A stretch of 64,000 bases of DNA from assembly GCF_003967355.1 (NCBI RefSeq), contig NZ_BIFH01000049.1, positions 10,113 through 74,112 on the forward strand, written 5' to 3'. The first letter of the stretch is position 1, and every line of letters starts with the position of its first letter. A model generated the notes under the pieces. The model worked only from the letters and a program-made list of their open reading frames with translations, did not search any database and was not told the origin of the DNA. The stretch comes from Embleya hyalina (lineage in GTDB: Bacteria > Actinomycetota > Actinomycetes > Streptomycetales > Streptomycetaceae). The position numbers and the translations under genes were made by a program. Shown in pieces: positions 41,731-48,670 of this stretch.

Positions 41731-42597
41731 TCAGGCCAGGGCGCGACGGGCCACGGCGGGCTGCCGGGTGCCGTGGATCGAGGACACCATGTCGAGCACC
41801 TGGCGGGTCTCCGCCACCTGGTGCGCGCGGTACACCCGGGCCCCGAGCCACGCGCTGACCGCGGTGGTGGCCAGGGTGCCGAGCAGCCGCTCGTTCACCG
41901 GCTTGTCCAGCGTCTCGCCGACGAAGTCCTTGTTGGACAGCGAGACCAGGACCGGCCACCCCGTGTCGACCATCTCGCCGAGTCGGCGGGTGGCCTCCAA
42001 CGAGTGCCGGGTGTTCTTGCCGAAGTCGTGCCCCGGGTCGATCAGGATCGCGTCCCGGCGCACGCCGAGCCGCGCGGCGCGCTCGGCCAGGCCCACCGTG
42101 ACGTCCAGGATGTCGGCCATCACGTCGACGTAGCCGATCCGGTGCGGCCGGGTGCGCGGCTGCGCCCGGCCGGCGTGCGTGCACACGATGCCCGCGTCGA
42201 ATTTCGCGGCCACCTCGGCCAGCTTGGGATCCACCCCGCCCCACGCGTCGTTGAGCAGGTCGGCGCCCGCGTCGCAGACCGCCTCGGCGACCTCGTGGCG
42301 CCACGTGTCCACGCTGATCACCACGTCGGAGTGGCGGCGGCGCACCTCGGCCACGAAGGACACCGTCCGGCGGATCTCCTCCGTGACGTCCACCTCGGCC
42401 CCCGGACCGGCCTTCACGCCCCCGATGTCCACGATTCCCGCGCCCTCGTCGATCGCGCGGGCGACCGCGTCCAGGGCGGGTCGATCGTCGAACGTCGCGC
42501 CCTTGTCGAAAAACGAGTCCGGTGTCCGATTGATGATCGCCATGATCACCAACTCGTCCCCCTCGAACTCTCGTCGTCCCAGCCTCAGCGTCGTCAC
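41731..42597 (-). CDS. folP2: Dihydropteroate synthase homologue, FolP2 type
   Basis: A 288-residue TIM barrel. NRTPDSFFDKG and DPGHDFGKN are dihydropteroate synthase signatures. However, the catalytic loop normally reading GGESTRPG is GGVKAGPGA, the form found in mycobacterial FolP2 (Rv1207), which is reported not to make dihydropteroate. It is probably a paralogue with another role. GTG start at 42597 with GGAGG 8 nt upstream. Divergent from the DivIVA-like gene; the set folP2 / DivIVA-like / tag / DUF3117 matches Rv1207-Rv1211 order. Confidence 0.85.
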   Translation of the reverse strand: MTTLRLGRREFEGDELVIMAIINRTPDSFFDKGATFDDRPALDAVARAIDEGAGIVDIGGVKAGPGAEVDVTEEIRRTVSFVAEVRRRHSDVVISVDTWRHEVAEAVCDAGADLLNDAWGGVDPKLAEVAAKFDAGIVCTHAGRAQPRTRPHRIGYVDVMADILDVTVGLAERAARLGVRRDAILIDPGHDFGKNTRHSLEATRRLGEMVDTGWPVLVSLSNKDFVGETLDKPVNERLLGTLATTAVSAWLGARVYRAHQVAETRQVLDMVSSIHGTRQPAVARRALA

Positions 42598-42745
42598 CCC
42601 GTCGACCTCCGCCCACACCCTGCACGTGCCACCTGACCCCCTGATCGTGGCACGATCGTCCCGTGCGACGAGCCGGGGGCTTCCCGAAACGGCCCGGAGC
42701 CGACACCGTTCCAGCGCCTGCACCACCGTCGAAGGGGAGCCGTCC

Positions 42746-43423
42746 GTGTTCTGGATCCAGCTTGTCGTGGTGATCGGGGTGGTCCTCGTGATCGCCGCGG
42801 TCGTGCTCGGGGCGGGTGGCTCCCTTCCCGACGCCTACCGCGAACAGCCCGAGCTGCGGATGCCCGGCGACCGCCCGCTCACGAGCGCCGACGTCGACCA
42901 CATCCGCTTCCCGGTGGTCTTCCGGGGCTACCGGATGAGCGAGGTGGACCTGGTCCTGGACCGGCTCACCGGCGAACTCGCGGCGCGCGACGCGCGCATC
43001 CTGGAACTCGAGTACAAGGTCGCCGGCACCACGCCGGTCGGCGTCGCGTCGGCGATGGCGGGCGTGGGCGCCGCCGGGGCGAGCGCGTTCGGCGCGAGCG
43101 GGCACGCCCCCTCGCCGCGCGGCTCGGGCACCACGCTGTCGCTGGAGAAGCCGGAGCGGGCCGAGGCCGCGGGCTCGACACCGGTCGACGCCGAGTCCGC
43201 CGAGCCGCGCGTCGAACCGGCCGTCGACGCGGACGAGACGCCGGCCTCGAACGCGGACGAGTCGGCGGGGGAGCCGGCGCCCGAGGCCGCTGTGGACGAG
43301 GCGAAGGACGAGCCGAAGGACGGCGCAGCGAGCGAGGGCGACGCAGCGAGCGAGGACGGCGAGGCGAGCAGGGGCGGCGCGGCGAGCGAGGGCGACGAGG
43401 CGAAGGGCGACCCGAAGTCATGA
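42746..43423 (+). CDS. Single-TM protein with DivIVA-like motif and acidic tail
   Basis: A 225-residue protein, Rv1209-like. An N-terminal TM (FWIQLVVVIGVVLVIAAVVL) is followed by HIRFPVVFRGYRMSEVD, the DivIVA N-domain pattern for polar/membrane curvature proteins, and a short coiled coil (LTGELAARDARILELE). The rest (about 95-225) is disordered and ends with imperfect Ala-Ser-Glu-Gly-Asp repeats. GTG 42746 with GGGGAG upstream. Its stop overlaps the tag start (ATGA), so the two are coupled. Confidence 0.82.
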   Translation: MFWIQLVVVIGVVLVIAAVVLGAGGSLPDAYREQPELRMPGDRPLTSADVDHIRFPVVFRGYRMSEVDLVLDRLTGELAARDARILELEYKVAGTTPVGVASAMAGVGAAGASAFGASGHAPSPRGSGTTLSLEKPERAEAAGSTPVDAESAEPRVEPAVDADETPASNADESAGEPAPEAAVDEAKDEPKDGAASEGDAASEDGEASRGGAASEGDEAKGDPKS

Positions 43424-44013
43424 CCGCCGCCGCCCCCGCCGTCGTCGGTGGTCCCGTCCCGGGGCCGGACGGACGGCTGCGCTGCCCGTGGGGCGCCACC
43501 GGTCCCGAGGACTACCGGGCGTACCACGACACCGAATGGGGTGTCGCGGTGCACGGTGAGGACCGGCTGTTCGAGCGGCTGTGTCTGGAGGCGTTCCAGT
43601 CCGGTCTGTCGTGGTTGACCATCCTGCGTCGGCGCGAGGGCTTCCGGACCGCCTTCGCCGACTTCTCCATCGCGCGGGTGGCGGCCTTCGACGACACGGA
43701 CCGCGCGCGGCTGCTCGCCGACGAGGGCATCATCCGCAATCGGGCGAAGATCGACGCCGCCATCGCCAACGCACACGCGGCACAGGCCCTCCAGGGCGGT
43801 CTGGACGCCCTCATATGGTCCTTCGCACCCTCGGGCCGCCGGAAGGTCCCCGAGGCCCTCTCGGACGTACCGGCGGTCACCGACGAGTCCACCGCCCTGG
43901 CCAAGGAACTCAAGCGCAAGGGTTTCCGCTTCGTCGGCCCGACCACGGCCTACGCGATGATGCAGGCCTGCGGCCTGGTCAACGACCACCTCAAGGCCTG
44001 CGTCTCCCGCTGA
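43420..44013 (+). CDS. tag: DNA-3-methyladenine glycosylase I
   Basis: A 197-residue base-excision enzyme removing 3-methyladenine. RCPWG and YHDTEWGVAVHGEDRLFERL are the N-terminal Tag signature. FQSGLSWLTILRRREGF contains the conserved helix near the base pocket, and FVGPTTAYAMMQACGLVNDHL is the C-terminal signature with zinc ligands. ATG overlaps the upstream stop by 4 bp. Confidence 0.95.
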   Translation: MTAAAPAVVGGPVPGPDGRLRCPWGATGPEDYRAYHDTEWGVAVHGEDRLFERLCLEAFQSGLSWLTILRRREGFRTAFADFSIARVAAFDDTDRARLLADEGIIRNRAKIDAAIANAHAAQALQGGLDALIWSFAPSGRRKVPEALSDVPAVTDESTALAKELKRKGFRFVGPTTAYAMMQACGLVNDHLKACVSR

Positions 44014-44058
44014 CCCGCCCCGACCCGGCGGGTCCGCCGGGCCGGGTGGTGGTGGGGT

Positions 44059-44856
44059 TCAGCGGCCGAGGAAGGTGGGCTTCTGCTTGGCCACGAAGGC
44101 GGCCACCGCGATGCGGTGGTCCTCGGAGGCGCCTGCTCGCAGTTGGAGTTCGTCCTCCTTGGCCAGGGTGTCGATCAGGGAGTGGGAGGCGCCGTAGGCG
44201 ACCGATTCCTTGAGGGCGGCCAGGGCCACGGTCGGGCCCTCGGCCAGGCGGTGGGCCAGGTCGCGGGCGGTGTCGAGGACCTCCTCGGCCGGGACCACTC
44301 GGTGGGCCAGGCCCAGTTCCAGCGCCTCGGCGGCCTTGATCGTGCGGGGCAACATCAGCAGTTCGACCGCCCGCGCCTGGCCGACCAGGCGCGGCAGCGT
44401 CCAGGACGCGCCCGAGTCGGCGGTCAGCGCGACCCCCGCGAAGGCGGTGTTGAAGCCGGCCGTGTCCGCCATGATCCGGAAGTCGCAGGCCCAGGCGATC
44501 GCCGCGCCGGCCCCGGCGGCGACCCCGTTGACCGCCGCGACCACCGGCTTGGCCATCGTCGCCAGCGCCGTCACGAGCGGGTTGTAGTGCTCGCGCACGG
44601 TCGCGAAGGTGGCCTCGGGGCCGGTCTCCAGCTGACGGATGTGCGCCTTCAGGTCCTGGCCGGCGCAAAACGCCCGACCGCTGCCGGTCAACAGCACCGC
44701 CCGGACCGCCGGATCCTCGGCGGCGCGCAGGACCGCGTCGCGCAACGCGATCTTGGTCGGCTCGTCGAGCGAGTTCATCGCCTCGGGCCGGTTCAGCGTG
44801 ACGGTCGCGACTCCGTCGGCGAGGTCGTACCGCACAATCTCGGCCTTGTCGGTCAT
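44059..44856 (-). CDS. Enoyl-CoA hydratase/isomerase family protein (PaaG/EchA-like)
   Basis: A 265-residue crotonase-fold enzyme. Oxyanion-hole segments are AFCAGQDLKAHI and VNGVAAGAGAAIAWACDFRI. The active-site region FAGVALTADSGASWTLPRLVG has Asp rather than the Glu pair of classical hydratases, as in PaaG-type isomerases of phenylacetate breakdown. No other paa gene is nearby, so the substrate is open. ATG 44856 with GGAGG 6 nt upstream. Convergent with tag. Confidence 0.88.
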   Translation of the reverse strand: MTDKAEIVRYDLADGVATVTLNRPEAMNSLDEPTKIALRDAVLRAAEDPAVRAVLLTGSGRAFCAGQDLKAHIRQLETGPEATFATVREHYNPLVTALATMAKPVVAAVNGVAAGAGAAIAWACDFRIMADTAGFNTAFAGVALTADSGASWTLPRLVGQARAVELLMLPRTIKAAEALELGLAHRVVPAEEVLDTARDLAHRLAEGPTVALAALKESVAYGASHSLIDTLAKEDELQLRAGASEDHRIAVAAFVAKQKPTFLGR

Positions 44857-45138
44857 GACTTGCCTCCACATCACATACATCGCCGCAGGTGGGATGTGCA
44901 CAGCATGCCGGAAGCCGGATCCGGGCCCCGTCCCGCCCCTGACGGACCGTCAGCTACATTTCCGAGCCGGGACGGACCATCCCATTCCGCGCCGTACGGA
45001 CGGGGTCGGAGAGGTCGACGGGACCCGATGTTGCTCACCCCACCGTTCGATGCGGGATAATGGTCCCTGATCAATGCTCTCGAAGACCGGTGGCCGGTTT
45101 GAGCACCGGTGCGTCGATATGCAGGAAGGGGAACGAGC

Positions 45139-45306
45139 ATGGCGGCCATGAAGCCGCGGACGGGCGACGGCCCGCTCGAGGTGACCAAGGAAGGGCGGGG
45201 CATCGTCATGCGCGTTCCGCTTGAGGGCGGTGGACGGCTCGTGGTCGAGCTGTCGGCCGATGAGGCCGGCGCCCTGAGCGAGGCGCTGAAGAACGCCGTG
45301 GGCTGA
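45139..45306 (+). CDS. DUF3117 small protein (Rv1211-like)
   Basis: A 55-residue conserved actinobacterial protein: AAMKPRTGDGPLEVTKEGR then VVELSADEAGALSEAL. It probably folds as a small beta-sheet with a C-terminal helix. ATG 45139 is preceded by GGAAGGGGAA. Very highly conserved in the order and present next to tag in mycobacteria. Function unknown. Confidence 0.9.
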   Translation: MAAMKPRTGDGPLEVTKEGRGIVMRVPLEGGGRLVVELSADEAGALSEALKNAVG

Positions 45307-45342
45307 CCCCCTGGGGCGACGCCCTCGACGAAAGTCGTGATG

Positions 45343-45392
45343 CGACGGCCCCGGCACGGACATGGAGACTCATGTTCGTACCGGGGCCGTCG
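45343..45392. terminator. 22-bp near-perfect convergent terminator
   Basis: Arms 45343-45364 and 45371-45392 pair with two non-Watson-Crick positions around the loop gagact, between the ends of the DUF3117 gene and the O-methyltransferase gene. Confidence 0.8.
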
Positions 45393-45425
45393 GCATTCCC
45401 GGTCGGGCCGGATGTCGGCCCGGCT

Positions 45426-46061
45426 TCAGCCCCGCCGAGCCGCGCACAGCAGGCCGTCGCCGACCGGGAGCAGCGCCGGCACCAGCGACTCGTGCTCACG
45501 GATCACCCGCAACACGTCGCGCACGGCGGCGGTCTCCGCGTCGCGGTGCGCCGGATCGGCCACCCGGTCGCGCAGCAGCGCGTTGTCGAAGCAGACCACG
45601 CCGCCGGGCCGCAACAACCGCAGCGCCTCGGCGAGGTAGTCCAGGTATTCGAGCTTGTCCCCGTCGCAGAACACCAGGTCGTAGCCGCCGTCGGCGAGCC
45701 GGGGCAGCACCTCCAGGGCCCGGCCCGGGATGAACCTGGCGCGCCCGCTGGGAAAGCCCGCCTCGGTGAAGGTCTCCTTGGCGAGCCGCTGGTTCTCGGG
45801 ATCGGCGTCGACCGTGGTGAGCACCCCGTCGGAGCGCATGCCACGCAGCAGGTAGAGGCCGGACACCCCCGTCCCGGTCCCGATCTCGGCGACCGCCTTG
45901 GCCTCGACCGCGGCGGCGAGGAAGCGCAGCGCGGCGCCGCCGCCGGGACCTATCGGGAGCACGCCGACTTCCCGGGCGCGGGCGCGGGCGCCCGCGAGGA
46001 CGGCGTCCTCGCCGACGTACTCTTCCGCGAACGCCCAGCTCGCCTGGCGATTGCCGGAAAT
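45426..46061 (-). CDS. O-methyltransferase (Rv1220c-like), probable ATT start
   Basis: A 211-residue class I methyltransferase of the CCoAMT-like family. SAM motif AVAEIGTGTGVSGLYLLRGM, the acidic residue in TTVDADPE, the metal-binding YDLVFCDGDKLEYL and the DNALLRD segment. The conserved family start is SGNRQASWAFAEEYV. Directly before it lie GAGGAGG, 5-6 nt and ATT, with no ATG/GTG/TTG nearby. A GTG at 46148 and TTG at 46169 are in frame but have no ribosome site and lie upstream of a TAATAC -10 box (46126-46131). I therefore annotate ATT as start. Divergent from sigE, as in mycobacteria. Confidence 0.8.
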   Translation of the reverse strand: MSGNRQASWAFAEEYVGEDAVLAGARARAREVGVLPIGPGGGAALRFLAAAVEAKAVAEIGTGTGVSGLYLLRGMRSDGVLTTVDADPENQRLAKETFTEAGFPSGRARFIPGRALEVLPRLADGGYDLVFCDGDKLEYLDYLAEALRLLRPGGVVCFDNALLRDRVADPAHRDAETAAVRDVLRVIREHESLVPALLPVGDGLLCAARRG

Positions 46062-46214
46062 GGCTTCCTCCTCTGTCCCGGCCGCCCGCTCGCGATCGGG
46101 ACGGGTCGGCCACCTGAGCGCAAGGGTATTACCGAGGCCTCCCCCCACCGCCCGCGGAGCGCCACCCAATCACCCAACCCCACCCCAAACCACGAGACGC
46201 CCCACCCCCGGGCA

Positions 46215-46411
46215 CGTCAGCGCCCCCACCCCAGCCCACCCACCCCGAACCACAGCACGCGCCACCCCCAGGCGCGTCAGCGCCCCCACCTCAGGCCACC
46301 CACCCCGAACCACGGCACGCGCCACCCCCAGGCGCGTCAGCGCCCCCGCCTCAGGCCACCCCGAAACACGGGACGCGCCACGCCCGGGCGCGTCAGCGCC
46401 CCCGACCCGGG
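46215..46411. repeat. Tandem repeat, 56-60 bp unit, about 3.3 copies
   Basis: Units start with cgtcagcgcccc at 46215, 46275, 46335 and 46391. The first two are 60 bp, the third 56 bp, the last partial. A more diverged copy precedes (about 46160-46214). The units share accccgaac and gcgccacccccaggcg-type ends and are about 80-95% alike. Confidence 0.88.
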
Positions 46412-46509
46412 CTCACCGTGGTGATCGACGCGCGCAGCGCGGAGAGCGGCGGAGCCGCAGAGTTTGGGCTGGGTGACCCGGAGCGAAGCGGAGGGGCGCA
46501 CAGCCCCGA

Positions 46510-46570
46510 GCGAGGGGCCGCTTTTTTCTCGGAGGAGCGAAGCGGGGGAGAGAAAAAAGCGGCCCCTCGC
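46510..46570. repeat. 21-bp perfect inverted repeat with T6/A6 in the stem
   Basis: Arms 46510-46530 and 46550-46570 are perfectly complementary and enclose a 19-nt loop. The left arm carries TTTTTT and the right AAAAAA, so the runs are inside the stem rather than after it, unlike a classical terminator. Motif gagcgaagcg occurs in the loop and again at about 46483. Confidence 0.85.
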
Positions 46571-46603
46571 GAGCCGGCGCGGAGCGCCCAATAAAAAGCA
46601 ACG

Positions 46604-46821
46604 CCGTGGTCGTGTCGGTGTCCGTCCCCGTGCGGTGGTCGTGTCGGTGTCCGTCCCCGTGCGGTGGTCGTGTCGGTGTCCGTCCCCGTGCGGTGGTCGT
46701 GTCGGTGTCCGTCCCCGCGCCGCGGTCGCGTCCGTGCCCGTCCCCGCGCCGCGGTCGCGACCGTGCCCGTCCCCGCGCCGCGGTCGCGACCGTGCCCGTC
46801 CCCGCGCCGCGGTCGCGACCG
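46604..46821. repeat. 29-bp tandem repeat array, about 7.5 copies, two subtypes
   Basis: Copies begin at 46604, 46633, 46662, 46691, 46720, 46749, 46778 and (partial) 46807. Copies 1-4 share ggtcgtgtcggtgtccg; copies 5-8 share ggtcgcg(a/t)ccgtgcccg. All share gtccccg(t/c)g. Later copies contain the palindrome cggtcgcgaccg. Copies within a subtype are almost identical, indicating recent expansion. Confidence 0.92.
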
Positions 46822-46892
46822 CCCCCACCCACCCCCTGCCGCCACGCCCACCCCACCCACCCCCTCCCCCCCAACCCGAAGCGTCCGACAAG

Positions 46893-46918
46893 GGAACCCC
46901 GCACCGATGTGGTTCGTT
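46893..46918 (+). promoter_or_regulatory. Putative ECF sigma promoter GGAAC-N17-CGTT upstream of sigE
   Basis: GGAAC at 46893-46897, then 17 nt, then CGTT at 46915-46918, the consensus recognised by many ECF sigma factors, including mycobacterial SigE. It lies about 145 bp before the sigE GTG, just downstream of the repeat arrays. Autoregulation is inferred. Confidence 0.7.
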
Positions 46919-47061
46919 GGCCCCCCGGAAGACAGGTGAACACGAGGCTCGTGGTCTCGCGGCACCAGAGGTTGGGTCGGACCGGGGCTCGGCGCCCTTA
47001 TCCGGGCTTAACAGGCAGGACGCTTATGGTGGTTGCGCTACTCGGAAGAGGAGGTGTGGCA

Positions 47062-47727
47062 GTGGTCGACCGTCGCGGGGAACAATCCTGTACTCGCGAG
47101 CCGTCGCCGATGCCGGATCACGTGGCCGAAGCCGCAAACGCAACCAGCAGCCCAGCCCAGGCCGAATGGGTCCCGCCGACGTGGGAGGACATCGTCCGCA
47201 CCCACTCCGCGCGGGTGTATCGGCTCGCCTACCGCCTCAGTGGCAACCCGCACGACGCGGACGACATCACCCAAGAGGTGTTCGTCCGAGTGTTCCGATC
47301 GTTGTCGAGCTACACGCCCGGCACGTTCGAGGGTTGGCTGCACCGCATCACCACGAACCTTTTCCTCGACATGGTTCGGCGCCGTCAGCGCATCCGCTTC
47401 GAGGGTCTGGGCGACGACGCGGGCGAACGCCTCGCCGGTCGTGAGCTCTCGCCCGCGCAGGCATACGACGACGCCCACCTGGACGCGGACGTCCAGCAGG
47501 CGCTGGACGCGCTCGCGCCGGAGTTCCGCGCCGCGGTCGTACTGTGTGACATCGAGGGCCTGTCGTACGAGGAGATCGCCACCACGCTCGGAGTGAAACT
47601 CGGGACCGTGCGCAGCCGCATCCACCGCGGCCGGTCCCAGCTCCGTGCGGCGCTGCGGCATCGTGCTCCCCGGAACAAGGCAGGCCAGGAGACGGCTGCG
47701 GAGGTCCGGACCACGGTGCGGAGATGA
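47062..47727 (+). CDS. sigE: ECF RNA polymerase sigma factor, SigE (Rv1221) type
   Basis: A 221-residue ECF sigma factor. Region 2 (about residues 45-115): [26 protein letters not shown], then [20 protein letters not shown] for -10 recognition. Region 4 (about 150-205): [31 protein letters not shown] and [12 protein letters not shown] for -35 binding. The N-terminal about 40 residues are disordered. GGAAGAGGAGG 7 nt upstream selects GTG 47062 over GTG 47056; ATG 47026 and ATG 47110 are alternatives. Neighbours (zinc anti-sigma, HtrA, TatB, divergent methyltransferase) show it is the envelope-stress sigma factor homologous to mycobacterial SigE. This is not the S. coelicolor gene that shares the name sigE. 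Confidence 0.92.
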   Translation: MVDRRGEQSCTREPSPMPDHVAEAANATSSPAQAEWVPPTWEDIVRTHSARVYRLAYRLSGNPHDADDITQEVFVRVFRSLSSYTPGTFEGWLHRITTNLFLDMVRRRQRIRFEGLGDDAGERLAGRELSPAQAYDDAHLDADVQQALDALAPEFRAAVVLCDIEGLSYEEIATTLGVKLGTVRSRIHRGRSQLRAALRHRAPRNKAGQETAAEVRTTVRR

Positions 47728-47831
47728 GGGACCGTGAGCAGTGAGCCCGGCGACCGCTTGGGCAGGGGGGTAGTGAGTGCCACACGGCTGGGGCGCGCCG
47801 CGACCCGATGTGTGACATGCGAGGTGGGGAC

Positions 47832-48452
47832 ATGAGCCACCCCGACGACAAACTCGCCGCCTATGTGGACGGCGAACTGGGCCATGAGGCCCGCGAGAAG
47901 GTGCTGGCGCACCTCGCCGAATGCGCGGACTGTCGCGTGGAGGCCGAGGAGCAGCGCCAGGTGAAGCAGCTGCTCGGCAACGCGCGCCAACCCGGCCCCT
48001 CCGAGGACCTGATGGCGCGGCTGCTCGCGCTCGGGGAATCCGCCGAGGAGCCGCCCGCGCCGCCCGCGGGCGGCGATCGATTCATGTTCCCGGCCGCCGG
48101 GCGACCGACGGGCTCGACCCGCGCACGTTCGCGGTCGACCGGCCCGCGGGCGGGCCGGCCCGGCAACATGCCCGAGCGGGTGCGCCCGCCGGTGAGCCGG
48201 CGCCGGTTGACGTTCGCGGCGGCGGGCGCGTTCTCGATGATGGCCGTCGCGCTGAGCAGCGCCTTCGTGCCGGGCGGGACCAGCGGCGGCACCGAGGGCC
48301 GACCCGCGGCCCCGGCCGTCGAGCGCTACCTGGTGGAGCAGGCCGCGAGTACCACCGCGCTGCCCGCGGGCAAGTCGGCCAAACGCTCCGAGCCGGTGCT
48401 CGCGGGGGCGTCCCTGACGGTGCCCGTCCACACGATCGAGGCCACGCCCTAG
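47832..48452 (+). CDS. rseA: Zinc-finger anti-sigma factor (RseA-like)
   Basis: A 206-residue anti-sigma factor. The N-terminal ZAS domain has HLAECADC (His-X3-Cys-X2-Cys) near residues 36-43 and binds the sigma factor. A disordered basic linker (about 80-130) leads to one hydrophobic segment (RRLTFAAAGAFSMMAVALSSAFV), which is short and could be a TM. ATG 47832 has GAGGTGGGG just upstream. It follows sigE by 104 bp. In mycobacteria the homologue releases SigE under envelope stress. Confidence 0.88.
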   Translation: MSHPDDKLAAYVDGELGHEAREKVLAHLAECADCRVEAEEQRQVKQLLGNARQPGPSEDLMARLLALGESAEEPPAPPAGGDRFMFPAAGRPTGSTRARSRSTGPRAGRPGNMPERVRPPVSRRRLTFAAAGAFSMMAVALSSAFVPGGTSGGTEGRPAAPAVERYLVEQAASTTALPAGKSAKRSEPVLAGASLTVPVHTIEATP

Positions 48453-48501
48453 GGTGCGGGCCCGTACACCCGGCCCCGTGCGTCGATGCGCCGGGTTCGG
48501 G

Positions 48502-48527
48502 GCGCCCGCGCGGATCCGCGCGGGCGC
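48502..48527. terminator. 26-bp perfect palindrome between rseA and htrA
   Basis: Perfectly self-complementary (gcgcccgcgcgga and its reverse complement), 50 bp after the rseA stop, followed by ggtgctttcgg. Probably a terminator or attenuator that separates htrA expression from sigE-rseA. Confidence 0.65.
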
Positions 48528-48670
48528 GGTGCTTTCGGGCGGGTTCGCGCGCCGGATGTGACGGGTATCCGCTGCCGCCCGGACGCCGGCGAGCGGCACG
48601 CGCAAGACTGTGGCCGGGCCGGAGAAGCAGCGGATGCCCCGGCACACCGGGAGCGGTAGGAAGGCACACG

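Larger units (their letters stand above)
46062..47061. other. 1-kb non-coding repeat block between O-methyltransferase and sigE
   Basis: No credible gene on either strand. From left to right: the O-methyltransferase promoter area (46062-46150), a C-rich 56-60 bp tandem repeat (46215-46411), a segment of nested GC-rich inverted repeats with gagcgaagcg motifs (about 46420-46600) containing a 21-bp palindrome, a 29-bp tandem array (46604-46821), a C-rich stretch, an ECF-type promoter (46893-46918) and the sigE leader. Open frames run through the arrays in several phases, but the 29-bp period is not a multiple of three and there is no ribosome site. Confidence 0.75.

Noticed and set aside
46413-46965. 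Overlapping minus-strand reading frames through the repeat arrays (Gly/Arg/Asp-rich repeats)
   Set aside because: The 29-bp period shifts frame with every copy, so several phases are open at once. There is no ribosome site, and the composition is simply that of the repeat.
46606-47061. Extension of the sigma factor frame upstream through the 29-bp array
   Set aside because: Ideal ribosome site at 47044-47054 and the ECF promoter at 46893 lie inside the extension. The extra sequence is translated repeat.
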